Position numbers and translations under genes: made by a program
Shown here: piece after piece, positions 23,816-34,754 of the stretch
Numbering within the stretch: the stretch's first letter is position 1
Layout of the letters: each line of letters opens with the position of its first letter
Notes under the pieces: generated by a model
What the model was told of the DNA's origin: nothing
Seen by the model: the letters and a program-made list of their open reading frames with translations, nothing else
The model's database searches: none
NCBI GenBank assembly: GCA_009809945.1
Contig: WTPW01000023.1
Coordinates: forward strand, 250,158-314,157
Direction: 5' to 3'
DNA length: 64,000 bases
Origin: Gigaspora margarita
Taxonomy: Eukaryota > Glomeromycota > Glomeromycetes > Diversisporales > Gigasporaceae

Positions 23816-24824
23816 GGGTGTCCAGGATTATGCGAAAGCATGATATGCGCATAATTTACCAATTTTTCATATTGCATATGCTTCACATAATTTGACAAAA
23901 ACAAGCACTCAGATCATGTAGCTGAAATATGATTGGTTGTTGGGAGATATTAACTTTATTGGCAATATTCAGCAATACTTAATTTGGGTAGCAGAAAGTA
24001 AATTCCAAAAAGTTCTGATATAGAAAATGAACCTAAATTACAAACATAGTTGAACTAAAAATTTCAGCAAGTGTCCAAAAAATTCTGAAGAATAAAATTA
24101 ATCATATGCTCCGATTTTTGGAATTTATAAAAAAAGCTTATTTTTTTAAAACTTTAAAGCCAAATAATTTTTGGTCTACTGGTCCATTTTAAATGATTTT
24201 ACTATCAAAATGTTCATCTCTTTGAGACGATTCCAACGAGTCCAAAATCATAAAAATCCAATTACAGGGTCATGAGAAAATGCATTATCAAATAGGTTAC
24301 GCACCTGAAATTGGTTTGATCTACGTCAAACCAATTTCAGGTGCGTAACCTATTTGATAATGCATTTTCTCATGACCCTGTAATTGGATTTTTATGATTT
24401 TGGACTCGTTGGAATCGTCTCAAAGAGATGAACATTTTGATAGTAAAATCATTTAAAATGGACCAGTAGACCAAAAATTATTTAGCTTTAAAGTTTTAAA
24501 AAAATAAGCTTTTTTTATAAATTCCAAAAATCGGAGCATATGTTACATATGGGGACCCCATAAAAGAAGGCAGTGGGTAAAAAATTTTTTTAAAAAACTC
24601 ATTTTCTCAAGGAATTAAAGTTTAGAAATGCAATTTTTATAAAATTACAAAATCAAAATTTTTTGTCAACCACCTTCTTTTGCTGTGAAGGTTCCCATAT
24701 AGTTACAATAATAAAAAACACATAATCAATTGCATAATTTTAAATTTATTTTGCATTCATCGCATAATCAACCTTAGTTTACCTGCATAATTTACCTCAT
24801 TGCATTGCATAATCCTGGACACCC
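23816..24824. mobile_element. TA-flanked element with 440-bp palindrome inside
   Basis: Termini GGGTGTCCAGGATTATGC and GCATAATCCTGGACACCC are inverted and flanked by TA (23814-23815 and 24825-24826), as for Tc1/mariner-type elements. Subterminal GCATAATTTACC words occur at both sides. The middle is the long inverted repeat listed separately. There is no transposase ORF. The hAT MITE at 23274-23810 landed at its left edge. Confidence 0.82.
24103..24542. repeat. Near-perfect inverted repeat, arms 217 bp, spacer 6 bp
   Basis: The left arm 24103-24319 and right arm 24326-24542 are reverse complements. By eye I find one mismatch (AAAGCCAAAT versus AAAGCTAAAT). The loop is TCTACG. Each arm carries the recurrent core (CATCTCTTTGAGACGATTCC) shared with the pogo-like elements. 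If transcribed it would fold into a long double-stranded RNA. Confidence 0.95.
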
Positions 24825-25029
24825 TAATGTACTCTAAGGTATATGCATCTCTATCATGTGACCTATATAGACTGCCATAAAATTTAAGATCAGGTGTAAT
24901 TTACATGATCAAAAATTCAAAAAAAATGTTCATTTTGACAAAAATCACTTATTTCACAAGAAATTGCATACTAAACCACCTACTGTATATTAATAAAAGT
25001 TTTTCTTGAGTGATTTTACTATATAATAG

Positions 25030-25072
25030 CCTAAACCCTAACCCTAACATAGTTCTTACCCTAATCCTAACC
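25030..25072. repeat. Interstitial CCCTAA-like repeat
   Basis: CTAAACCCTAACCCTAACA and CCCTAATCCTAACC are short degenerate telomere-type words. Inverse words TTAGGGTTAG and GGTTAGGGTTGAG occur at about 26668-26697, and ACCCTAACCCTAATC at about 35637. They are too short to be a telomere. Confidence 0.6.
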
Positions 25073-25344
25073 TATATCAGTATTATAGTTTTGTAATATT
25101 ATATGATCAAAATAAAGGGTACAAAAAATTTAATGTACCCTACAACCCTATAAAAACTCGATACACAGAAATACATGTATAAATACGAAATTGTATGCAG
25201 GTAAGCACGTGTTTCATAATCACTGCACGGAAACTGCACGGAAAATGATCATCCAAAAAATTTAATACACGTTATCACACGAAAAGTTGAAATCCATGCA
25301 CTATCGTGCATAGTATTAATCCATATATTGACGTGTATTGATCT

Positions 25345-25860
25345 TAAATGATCACATAATTTCTGTGCACTAACGTGCACAATTGTTAAGATTCTTAACA
25401 ATCATAATTTTTGTGCACAGACGTGACAATCGTTAAGATTCTTAATGATCATAATTTTGTGCACTAACATGCACAATCATTAAGATTCTTAACTATCATA
25501 ATCATAATTTTCGTGCTCTGACATGCACAATCATTAAGATTCTTAACGATCAAAATTTCAGTGCACTCACATCACGATCATTACAATCGTTAAGATTCCT
25601 TAACGATCAATTTTAACAATCATTTCTGTACATAATGTTAATGCATTAATATCTTATCGTTTTTAACGAGCATAATTTTTGTGCATGATATCACAATTGT
25701 CACAATTGTTAAGATCCTTAACGATCATAAGTTCATATACTAACGTGATGATCATTAAGATCCTTAATGATCATAATTCTGTGCATTAACGTGATGATCA
25801 TTAAGATTCTTAATGATTATAAATTCTGTGCATTGATGCGCACAAAAACATTCATTTTGT
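25345..25860. repeat. Tandem repeat of palindromic units (about 45-55 bp)
   Basis: Roughly nine copies of ATCATAATTTYTGTGCACTA, ACGTGCACAATCRTTAAGAT, TCTTAACG. Each unit is self-complementary in two places (GTGCAC..GTGCAC and GTTAAGATTCTTAAC), so every copy can form a small hairpin. Confidence 0.8.
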
Positions 25861-27617
25861 TGTTTTTTTGTTTTTTTTTTTGCCCTTAATAAAAATTTTC
25901 GTGCATTGATACGCACAAATTAAGCAAATAATTATTTGCTTTTATTTTTTTTTTATTCATAATTTTATTAGATAAATGTTCTTGTCACCCCCCGTTACAT
26001 GACATGTTTGTCACGGGTCATGTGCAATATATAAACAATGATCATTGATGATCATTGATAATCTTTTTTTTTCTTTGCTTTCGCTTTCTCTTAGTTTGAC
26101 CCGTGTACATGTCTAACTAACCTTTATTTTTTTTTTTAGGCAATAGTCTGTTACTGGAGTTGTTGTTACTGGAATCATCTTTGGTGTCGTCATTGCTGGA
26201 GTTGTCTTTGGAGTCGCTGCTTTTGGAGTTACTGATTTTGTCGCATTCTTGTTTGCTCTTTCGGTGTGGTGGCTTTTTCATAGTTTAACCTGTGTATATG
26301 TGTAGCTACACTTGTTTTAAGAAGAAAGTCTTTCACTGAAGTTGTCGTTGGATTACCATGTTTTTTTTTGCAGGTAGTAGTTTCGTCACTTGCATCACAT
26401 TCTTGTTCATTTTTCAGTGTAGTGGGTTTTTTCGCAGGTTGACCCGCGTATGTGTTTAACTACTGTTGTTTTTTTTAAAAATAATAGTCTCGTCGCTGGT
26501 GTCGTCATTGGTGATGCAGTTTTTTTGGAGTCTTTCTGGCCCTGATACGACTACGTTGTATTTGGTGATGTGAATTCATCATTTGAATAGGTTTTATGGC
26601 ACAATTTCAGGTTCATTTCTGGAGTTTCACTTATTTTAGTACGTTGTGTTGTGCTATATTACGGTGGTTTAGGGTTAGATAAAGGTTAGGGTTGAGTTAG
26701 TATAATAGAATTAGATAGCCATTTTCGGGTCAGGGTTAGAGAAGTGTTTTCTTATTCGGCATGTAAAATATTAAAGTATTTGTATTATAAAATTAGTTAA
26801 TAAAATACAAAATTTAGTTAATAAAACTTATAAAATTTAGCTAATAAAATTATAAAATTTAGTTAATAAAATAGTTAATAAAATAATGCATATACGATAT
26901 TTATTATGTATATATATATGGATATGCTATTATATGTTACCTGCACGTAAACATGCACGAGACAATGCACGTGAAAACACATAAAATTGCACATTATTAT
27001 GTGCACTGTTGCACAGAATTCGTGCCTTATTACGTGCTGTAAACGTGCTTTCCCATACATTGTCTCGTATAGATTTACGTGCAGGTTCATGTGGTTCCAT
27101 ATCCAACTTTCCCATGTATTGCAGTATCGTTCCGTGCTGCAATTTGTTATAGGGCAAGTACATTGACATTAATTCAAAAAAAAATAAAAAATAAAAAAAA
27201 AGCAAAAAAAAAAAACAAAAAAATAATTATTTATTTACTTATGTGTTAGTGCACATCAGTGCATAGAAATTATGATTATTAAGAATCTTAATAATTGTAC
27301 AAAAATAATGATTTTAAGAATCTTAACAATTGTGACAATTGTAACATTAGTGCATGGAAATAATAAACATTAAGAATCCTAATGACTGTGATGATTGAGT
27401 AGAGATTCTACGCGAGTCAAGTATTACCCGAGTTACCCGCGGTTAGCCGGTCAACCGGGTAATTACTAGAGCTACCCAGGTAGATTCACCCGAGTAATAC
27501 CCAGTTAGATTCACCCAAGTAATACCCGGGTAATGCCCAAGTAGGAATAATCAGATATCAATGATGAATTGTAACTAATAGGTGTCATCAAACACAAGAC
27601 TTTTATATACCATAAGT

Positions 27618-27752
27618 ACTTGTTATTGGTCATGTTGTTGATGATAACTGATTATTCACTAGGACACTGTGCTTATGACGTGACCAAAGGGCACGTCATA
27701 AAGCGGTGTCTGCTGTGAAGAAATCAGCGATTATCGTTAACAACATGACCCA
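27618..27752. mobile_element. Foldback, about 135 bp
   Basis: GTTATTGGTCATGTTGTTGA at the left pairs with TCGTTAACAACATGACCCAA at the right. The loop holds TGACGTGACCAAAGGGCACG, itself inverted. Confidence 0.6.
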
Positions 27753-27753
27753 A

Positions 27754-27953
27754 TAACTACATTATTGTACATTTCTGACGTAAGCACCTAGCCATTTTCT
27801 GCATCTTATTGGGTCATTTCTAAACGCGATACACAAATTTTGTTCACCTCCGATAGGAGGTGAACAAAGTTTGTGTATCATGTATTAGAATTGACCCAAT
27901 AACATGCATGAAAATGGTTAGGTGCTCACATAAGAAGTGTACAATAACTTAAA
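27754..27953. mobile_element. Foldback, about 200 bp
   Basis: The arms pair along their length: ATTGTACATTTCTGACGTAA with TTATGTGAGC-type sequence, CTTATTGGGTCATTTCTAAA with ACCCAATAACATGC, and ATACACAAATTTTGTTCACC with GGTGAACAAAGTTTGTGTAT. The loop is CGATAG. It shares the TATTGGGTCA word with the foldback just before it. Confidence 0.75.
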
Positions 27954-28659
27954 TTACTTATTATATGTACTGAATAGATTTTATAATATGAAATGTATGA
28001 AATTTTTACGCGAACAAAAACTCGAACAAATGTAAAATTTGATTGGTTACAATAAAATTCTTGTAACCAATCACATGAAGTTTACTCAAGCATAACGAGT
28101 AAGATTTTATACTCGGGTATATCTATTGATTACTCACCGATTAACCGAGTACCGCTTTTTTGGCCGAGTTGATTGTGATATATCAGTGCATTGAAATTAT
28201 AATCATTAAGAAGCTTAATGATTGTGTCGTGCCTGAAGTTAGCATTTGCTTAGAGTTGCAACTTCAAGCACTTGACGTTACACTTGCCTAAAATTACCTG
28301 CTAACGCGTGCAAGATGATCTAATTTCAAGGGTTAATTTCAGTCAAGTGCAATTTCAGGCACCTAAAGTTATAACTTCAGGCAGTGTCAACTTCGGGAAT
28401 GACATCAGCTCATGATCATTAAGATCATTAAGAATCTTAATGATTGTGCATATTAGTGCACAGAAATTATGTGATCGTAAAATTAATAATGATTATGTAT
28501 CAATATACAGATATAATATTATGCATAACAGTGCACAAATTTCGTATTAAATTTTTGAATAAACAGTTTCTGCAAGTGATTATGAACCCATTTTTACCTG
28601 TATAAAACCTTGTATTTATGCATATACTTTTGTGTACTGCTTTTTCATAGAGTATATGA

Positions 28660-30115
28660 TACCAATTAAATGATATATTGGTGAGATGAATATCTGAAAA
28701 ATATGCAACAATGAAAAATTATGTACATACCGAAAGTGAATATTTTAGGACATTATATGTGAATCATCAATAATGTTACTATAAAATTCAATAAATTTGA
28801 ACTTATCTCATATTTTAGATTTCTTTGTAGTTTAGCTTTTTTTTTTTTTAACAAATCAAATATTTTAGAATAGACGAATTGTAAATTTGAACTATGCAAG
28901 GATGATATTTTCAAATACTGCATAAGATATCATAAATGGCCGTGTGACGTTGCACGCAAAATTCAGAACGAAAAGAATGTTCTCAGTTTATGAATAAAGT
29001 GTATTACTTTAAATAAAATATATCGAATAAAAAAAAAAAATCAGTAAAAAGATCTTATACAACTATACCACTATATGGCAAATCAACCTAGTTTTAAGTA
29101 ATTTAAACTTAAACGATATGTCCCTAGGAAATTAGCAAGCGAGATTGCGCCGTAACAGTAAAGCGAGCGATCAGCCAGCGACTTTTCGATAATAGGAGGG
29201 CGCCTGAATCAAGAATATTTACAGTGCCGGTGTGGGGAGACTAGTCAAGTATTACTATATGAGAAAAAAAAATTTTTAGAGGCACAAATATTACCTATTT
29301 CAGAAAAATGAACATAGAAACGGCCCAATAATAGTTATTTATGAGTATGTAGTGAATTACATAGTTACACACGGTTCATATTCCGTGCATTCGGCACAGG
29401 GTTTAAATATGAACCCGTGTGAGTAACCGGGTTAACAATCTCGTGCCAATAAGTAATGAAAAAAGCATGGGTTGTCACATAAGACTTGTGCAATAAGAAT
29501 ACACTACTTAACTGCGGATTCACAAATTCGTAAATTTGGGGTAACCAAAAAATTTCAGATTATGTGATTTAATGATCGCGATATATCGATTATATCAGTT
29601 ATACGATGTTTATTAATAAAATTTTTCATAAAAAATAGTAAAGCGAAAGTTATTTGATTTTTTGAATATGTGAATAATGTAAATCACACGATCTGAATTT
29701 TTTTTGAGTGGGCGATTTAACTCAGGTTATTTTTGCATAGCGCGCGTAGTACTGTACGTACGTATCATCTCATAAGATTAATTTGCTAATATGAAAAAGG
29801 CATAAACTAAAAATGTGTAGTTATCCTAATTAACAGTTTATCGGGTGAACAATGCAATTTCATAAACAAATATGCAAGTCATTACAAATTCAAATAGTCA
29901 AAGTTAGTCAGAATTTCTTAAAGCCCAAAGAACTCCGATCTATTATTTATTTTTAGCTTAGCGTTAACATTTCGGAATGGAATTTTCATGCAACATATGT
30001 ATTATTTTTAATAATTTGACTGACACATCATGTGTCATTTCGGATCTCGGCAATTTTATTTTACCGAATGAATACTAAAATTCCGAGATGCAGTATAATA
30101 TATCAATATCCAATA
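28660..30115. other. Conserved non-coding block of unit A upstream of the glycosyltransferase
   Basis: From about 29083 it aligns in order with 44761-46190 (AAATCAACCTAGTTTTAAGT, GTCCCTAGGAAATTAGCAAG, TGTACGTACGTATCATCTC), with small indels. No ORF is shared between the copies, so I take it as non-coding. Confidence 0.55.
29361..29425. repeat. Hairpin-forming repeat, unit A copy
   Basis: TTACACACGGTTCATATTCC, GTGCATTCGGCAC, AAATATGAACCCGTGTG forms an outer stem with an inner GTGC-GCAC hairpin. The unit B counterpart at 45330-45393 has a perfect 17-bp outer stem (GTTACACACGGGTTCAT / ATGAACCCGTGTGTAAC). Confidence 0.7.
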
Positions 30116-30121
30116 AAATTA

Positions 30122-30684
30122 CTGTATGTGTTCGAAAATATGCTACCTTTTTTGGACAAAAAATTACACGAAAAGTCGTGGAGTAGCTTATTTTCGGATT
30201 TTTGAATTTTTTAAAAAATTGAGAAACGTAATTTACCGTACCCCCTTTGATCGGTACCCCCTTGATTTGTACCGGGTATATTTCAAGGCTATTTGTTGTG
30301 GTGTTTTGTAAGGTACCCGGGTACAAATCAAGGCTGATTTACTAATAATAATTTTTTTTTACTTATGGGCCTCCACACAACGTACCCCCACCATACAAGG
30401 TACCCGGGGGTACGAATCAAATTTTTTACCACGTGAAATTAAATCGTACCCGGGTACCTTGCACGGTAAATTACGGTAATAAAAAGTTGTTCAAACGTTA
30501 CCAAAATTTTTATTATAGATGTATTTTGGTGTCCTGAACAAGTTTACTTAATGGCACTTTTGAGGTTTACTTAGTAAAATTTAGATTTTTATATGTAGCA
30601 ACTGCTAACGGATTTTTTAAAATTTTTGAAAAAAATCAGGGGGTAGCTTATTTCAGGTAGTAGCTTATTTTCGGACATATACGG
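30122..30684. mobile_element. Copy of the 8008 MITE family, interrupted; absent from unit B
   Basis: The ends CTGTATGTGTTCGAAAATA and TATTTTCGGACATATACGG are flanked by TA. The interior matches 8008-8325 (TTTTTTGGACAAAAA, GTTTACTTAATGGCACTTTT, TATGTAGCAACTGCTAAC), but about 245 bp with KGTACCCCC/GGGTACC words and ends AATTTACCGT/ACGGTAAATT is inserted at about 30230-30475. Unit B has the empty site at about 46180. Confidence 0.82.
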
Positions 30685-30757
30685 TATACATACTATTATA
30701 TCTATAATATATTTGGATAATAATACTGTTAAAGTAAACGATTAAATTATAAAAATG

Positions 30758-31090
30758 GTACACGCAAGCAAAATGGGGTAACCCAATCCCATCCCCTGTA
30801 ATAGACCTAGTGATAAAATACAGACTGGAAAAAACGGCCAAAACGATTAAGTGCATAGGTAAAAGAGGTGGGAATGGTGTTAAAGGAATTATAAAGGATC
30901 TAAGATAGGAGGGTCAGTAAATAGAGAAAGCCTAGTTCCAATTTTTGGGGTTGATGTACAAATAGTGATGCTTATCAAATGATGTAAAAAATAAATCAAG
31001 ATCAGCCTCATAAGCTGTTCATTGTAGCTCAATAGTTAACAAAGTAGTAAATTAATAAAGTACGCCAACGGCGTCCTGGGTTATCTCCAG

Positions 31091-31123
<33 letters not shown>
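30758..31123 (+). mobile_element. Poly-A retroposon upstream of glycosyltransferase A
   Basis: Unit B (46225-46250) has the uninterrupted target AAATTATAAAAATG. In unit A this 14-mer is present on both sides (30744-30757 and 31124-31137) of about 366 bp ending in roughly 29 A. This is the mark of target-primed reverse transcription. Near its 3' end TGTAGCTCAATAGTTAAC and CTGGGTTATCTCCAGG resemble pol III A and B boxes. The insertion ends about 60 bp before the glycosyltransferase start codon. Confidence 0.9.
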
Positions 31124-31127
<4 letters not shown>

Positions 31128-31199
31128 ATAAAAATGTACATTTTTTCTCAAATGATAATTAAAAAAAATTTTTGCCAAAATCTTATTATAAGAATAAAG

Positions 31200-33287
31200 A
31201 TGCATTTAAAATATTCATCTTCTTTATTTACTCTTTGCCATTTAACCATATTTATCCTCTTTTTCATACACTCTACTGTCGAGTCTCAATCTAAATTTAT
31301 TCAACGAGATTCATTGTTAGACAGGACTAATGTGCCTAAGAACATACTTGCTACTTCCTCCATCGGCGGTAAATTAGTTATTTAATTATTATTATTATTA
31401 TTTTTTTTTGATATTATTGTATTATAATCATAACTAATATTATTACGTGTAACAAACTATAGGAGGAAGTCATCTTATTCCGATGTCAGAAATTTTAAAA
31501 ATTTTGGTGGATCGTGGATATAATGTATTTATTAAATTCCTTTAAAATAATAGCTTTGTTTTTGTAATGTTCTCTAATTAACTTTCTTTTCGATTTTCAG
31601 GTGACATTAGTAGCACCAGGAAATTTTACTGCAAATTCGGAATCTTATCGTTCAATTCCACAAATCATTGCTGGTGAAAAAGCAGGCACCTCACTTGTAC
31701 ATAATCAAGAATTATTGAAAAAAGTTTTCTATGAAGAATCAAATTTTAAATTAATGTCTAGAGTATTTGATCCGGAACTTTATACAAAATCTTATAAAAT
31801 ATATAAACGAGCAGCTGAAGAAATCAATGTAGATTTATTTTTTTGCGATCTTGGTATGAATTTTGCATGTTTTGATCTTGCATGGCAATTAGAAAAACCT
31901 GTTGTTGGATTTGCTTCTTCTCCGATGCTTGGTAAGTTCATATAAATCTTATTTATTCGATTTATTTATTAATATAACTATTATAAAAATATAAACCTAT
32001 TCGTGTTATCTATTATAATAAATAGCCGCCGTTCCACCACCATATAAATCGGATCCTATTTTTGGATGTCATGTGACTATGGAAAATGAATCTTTTTATG
32101 ATAGATTTAAATGCGCTGTCATAAAGCCTTTTCAATTTATCTGGTCTTTAATGTCAATGGGAAGTAACTTAAATAACCAAAGAGTGAGTCTAGGTGTCGA
32201 ACCTTATTGGAATCTAAGAAGTCGAACCGATAATATTTTATTTTTGTTTGATACTTTTCTTGGATTTGAGGTGATTATATATATAATTAATAATTCTGAA
32301 ATTTATCAACTTACATATCTAAATAACAATATTTTTAAATTTTATCATAATAATTATTAAATGCAGTTGCCGGCTCCTACACTGCCACTTCATCAAGAAA
32401 TTGGTCCTGTTTTACCTGATACATATCCAAATTTAACATCAGATCTCGATTCATTTCTCAATGCTCACCCTCGAACAATGTACTTTGCACTTGGAACTAA
32501 TGTCTTTACATCTCCTCAAAACATTGCTGTCCTCTTAAAATCTTGCCTTGAACTTATCAATCAAAATATTATTGATGGTGTTATATGGGCCACTGTTAAA
32601 ACAAACATCACTGAGCTAATGTCTTTCTCTAATACTGACCTCCCTATATCTGATATTTTAAATAACAATTATCCTCATATTCATATTACAAAATTTGCCC
32701 CTCAATTTGCAATATTATCTCATGAAAATACTAAAGTATTTTTAAGTCATGGTGGTGCTTCTAGTAGCCATGAATCCATATATACTGCTACTCCAATGTT
32801 AGTACTTCCAATAATGGTTGATCAATTCGGAAATGCCGAAAAATTAGAGTTGGCTGGAATGGCTTTAAGACTTTCAAAATTTAATTTAACTGTTGATGAT
32901 ATAGTATTAAAGATTAAACGATTATTAGGTGAAGAAAACTTTAAAAAGAATGCAGAAAGATTATCATTTGTAGCTAAATTAAATAGTAAAAGAAAATATA
33001 GAGCTGCTGATTTAATTGAAATGGTAATGAATACAATGAAATATGATGGTGTCAAAGATGAAAATGGAAATTTAAGAACTAATAATAATGTATTACTAAG
33101 AGATTGGATTACTGCTAATAAGAGAATGGGTTTCATTAGAGGAAATTATATTGATGTTTATGGGACTTTTATCATTCTATTTTTAGCATTAATTTGTGGT
33201 TTCGGTTATGCTTTATTTAAAATTATTAAATTCCTTTATAAGCAATACAAAGATCGAAATAGTAATTCAAAATCTAAAAAAGATTAA
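31200..33287 (+). CDS. UDP-glycosyltransferase (GT1-like), copy A
   Basis: Five exons: 31200-31368, 31463-31524, 31601-31931, 32026-32270 and 32367-33287, with GT..AG junctions, giving 575 aa. I chose the ATG at 31200 because unit B has stops upstream and shares only this start; an ATG at 31134 lies in the retroposon's target duplication. An N-terminal signal peptide is followed by GGSHLIPMSEIL and VTLVAPGNFTA (acceptor-binding half). The UDP-sugar half has KFAPQFAILSHENTKVFLSHGGASS..E and PIMVDQFGN, the UGT signature. A C-terminal membrane span (GTFIILFLALICGFGYALF) precedes a Lys-rich tail ending KSKKD, fitting a KxKxx ER-retrieval signal. Expected role: transfer of a sugar from a UDP-sugar to a lipophilic acceptor in the ER lumen; the acceptor is unknown. 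The usual Gly before the Asp-Gln pair is Val here. Alignment to copy B shows about 20 residue differences. Confidence 0.93.
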
Positions 33288-33289
33288 TC

Positions 33290-34312
33290 ACATCACATTC
33301 AGGCATATGTATATTTTATTATTCTTCATAAGACTATCACTTTAATTAATTAATTTATTTTTTTTAATAAATAAAATATATGCAGTATCGAATATGTAAA
33401 TTTTGTGCTATTTAAACAATCATAGTTAATTTACTATTGTAATTTGTTAATATGTTGTAATTAAGAAATAATAAACTGTATAAACGCAAAATAATCTAGG
33501 GATATTGTTTGAATAATGGCCAGGATTAAGCTCAATTCGATCAAACTTCGAATTTACACTTTTGGGAGTTATTTCGCATTTATACGGAAAGTCTAATTTA
33601 GAAATATTGAATAACTCCGATATAGATAATAATATCGAATTCGAAAATTAGTAGGATACATGATGAATTTTGTGATGATTTCGGCAAATTTCGATAATAA
33701 AATTTTAGGCCAGTATAAGATTATACCGAAGCGATAATATACCGGCCGAAAATTATATTATTTCTATCTATTATAGAACTTTTTAGCTATAGTTGCGGAT
33801 AGTAATGTAGGCGAGTTAGCTTGGAATTATCATAATTTACGAATGTCTTCCTATTAAGAACGCCCTAAATTTCTTATTAAAATTAATCGAAGTATAATTG
33901 TATATTCTAAATCTTAGTCCTTTATGAACATAAAATGTAGAAAGCCAAGACGCCCTGCCCTTACTTGTTTATTTTATATTAAAATTTTTGTAATTTTACC
34001 TTATGACATATATACCTATTTGCTATATCTGTTTTATCTGCTATATTGACCATATATATCTATATGCTGCATATGTTATACTGTATTTGTTAGATTTAGT
34101 AGATTTGGTGAAATAAACTCGAGCCACCTCGACAACAATTTTGGTTCAGTTTCTCTCTTATACGTCTCCCAAAAAAAGTTTCTAAACAACTGTATTATAT
34201 AAACAGCCCATATGTAACCCTAATATAACCAGAATTTAAAGAAGGACTCTTATGAAAGGAAAAATTCACGGACTCAAATAACCTGTCCTTAAAATGCTAT
34301 GATTTGTAAATG
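33290..34312. other. 3' flank of glycosyltransferase A, shared with unit B
   Basis: AATAAA words at about 33366 may serve polyadenylation. The block aligns with 59275-60237 (CAGTATCGAATATGTAAATT, AGAAAGCCAAGACGCCCT), separated in unit B by the 10.8-kb nest. No ORF is conserved. Confidence 0.55.
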
Positions 34313-34754
34313 TTCATATGTTCAGTTAAGTGTAATTAAATCATATAGTATATTCATGAACATGAATTTAAATAATTCATTTAAATTGACAAAAAGTTCA
34401 ATGAAATTAACAATAAAGAATTTTCTTATTTTAAACAATGAAAGTTCTTCATACTGTAACGAATTAAAATTTTAATTTTCGAATTGTAAATAATTTGTTA
34501 TCTGGTAAACATTACGCATGTACTTGGTAACGGTGATCTTCTACGTAGTATCGGTACAAACACGATATTAATAACTTACACTAAAATGGAAGTAATTAGT
34601 GGCTGGGTGGCGTAATTAATAGCGACACGCTAAAAATTTGGTGTGACGCTAATTTTTAGCGTCAACGCTAATATTTCAGCGTAACGCTTAATTATTAGCG
34701 TCGTCGCTGGAAATTTGGCGTAACGCTCTAGAAATTTTAAATGTATATAAATGT

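Larger units (their letters stand above)
27398..28167. mobile_element. Insertion in unit A absent from unit B, about 770 bp
   Basis: Unit B reads straight through GATGATTGTGATATTAATGC (about 42765). Unit A has the same words separated by 770 bp, flanked by GATGATTG and GTTGATTG (8 bp, one mismatch). Both edges carry ACCCGAGTAATAC / ACTCGGGT words in opposite orientation. Two foldbacks lie inside it. The ends do not start with CAGTG, so the superfamily is open. Confidence 0.6.
25130..28660. mobile_element. Large element with inverted ends and subterminal repeats
   Basis: The left end (25150-25255: ATAAATACGAAATTGTATGC, AGGTAAGCACGTGTTTCATA) is mirrored at 28550-28650 (TTTCTGCAAGTGATTATGAA, TTTTTACCTGTATAAAACC). 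Next to it on each side lies an array of about 45-55-bp units: 25345-25860 reads GTTAAGATTCTTAACGATC with GTGCACTAACGTGCAC, and 27240-27390 plus 28180-28500 read the complement. No transposase is visible. 26100-26560 holds GTCGTYRTTGGWGTYGTC triplet-rich DNA. Only the right part has a counterpart in unit B (about 42590-43480). Confidence 0.6.

Noticed and set aside
25030-25072. Telomere
   Set aside because: Only a few degenerate CCCTAA words, with opposite-facing words 1.6 kb away and DNA continuing on both sides.
32822-33136. 104-aa minus-strand frame in glycosyltransferase A
   Set aside because: Antisense shadow of exon 5.
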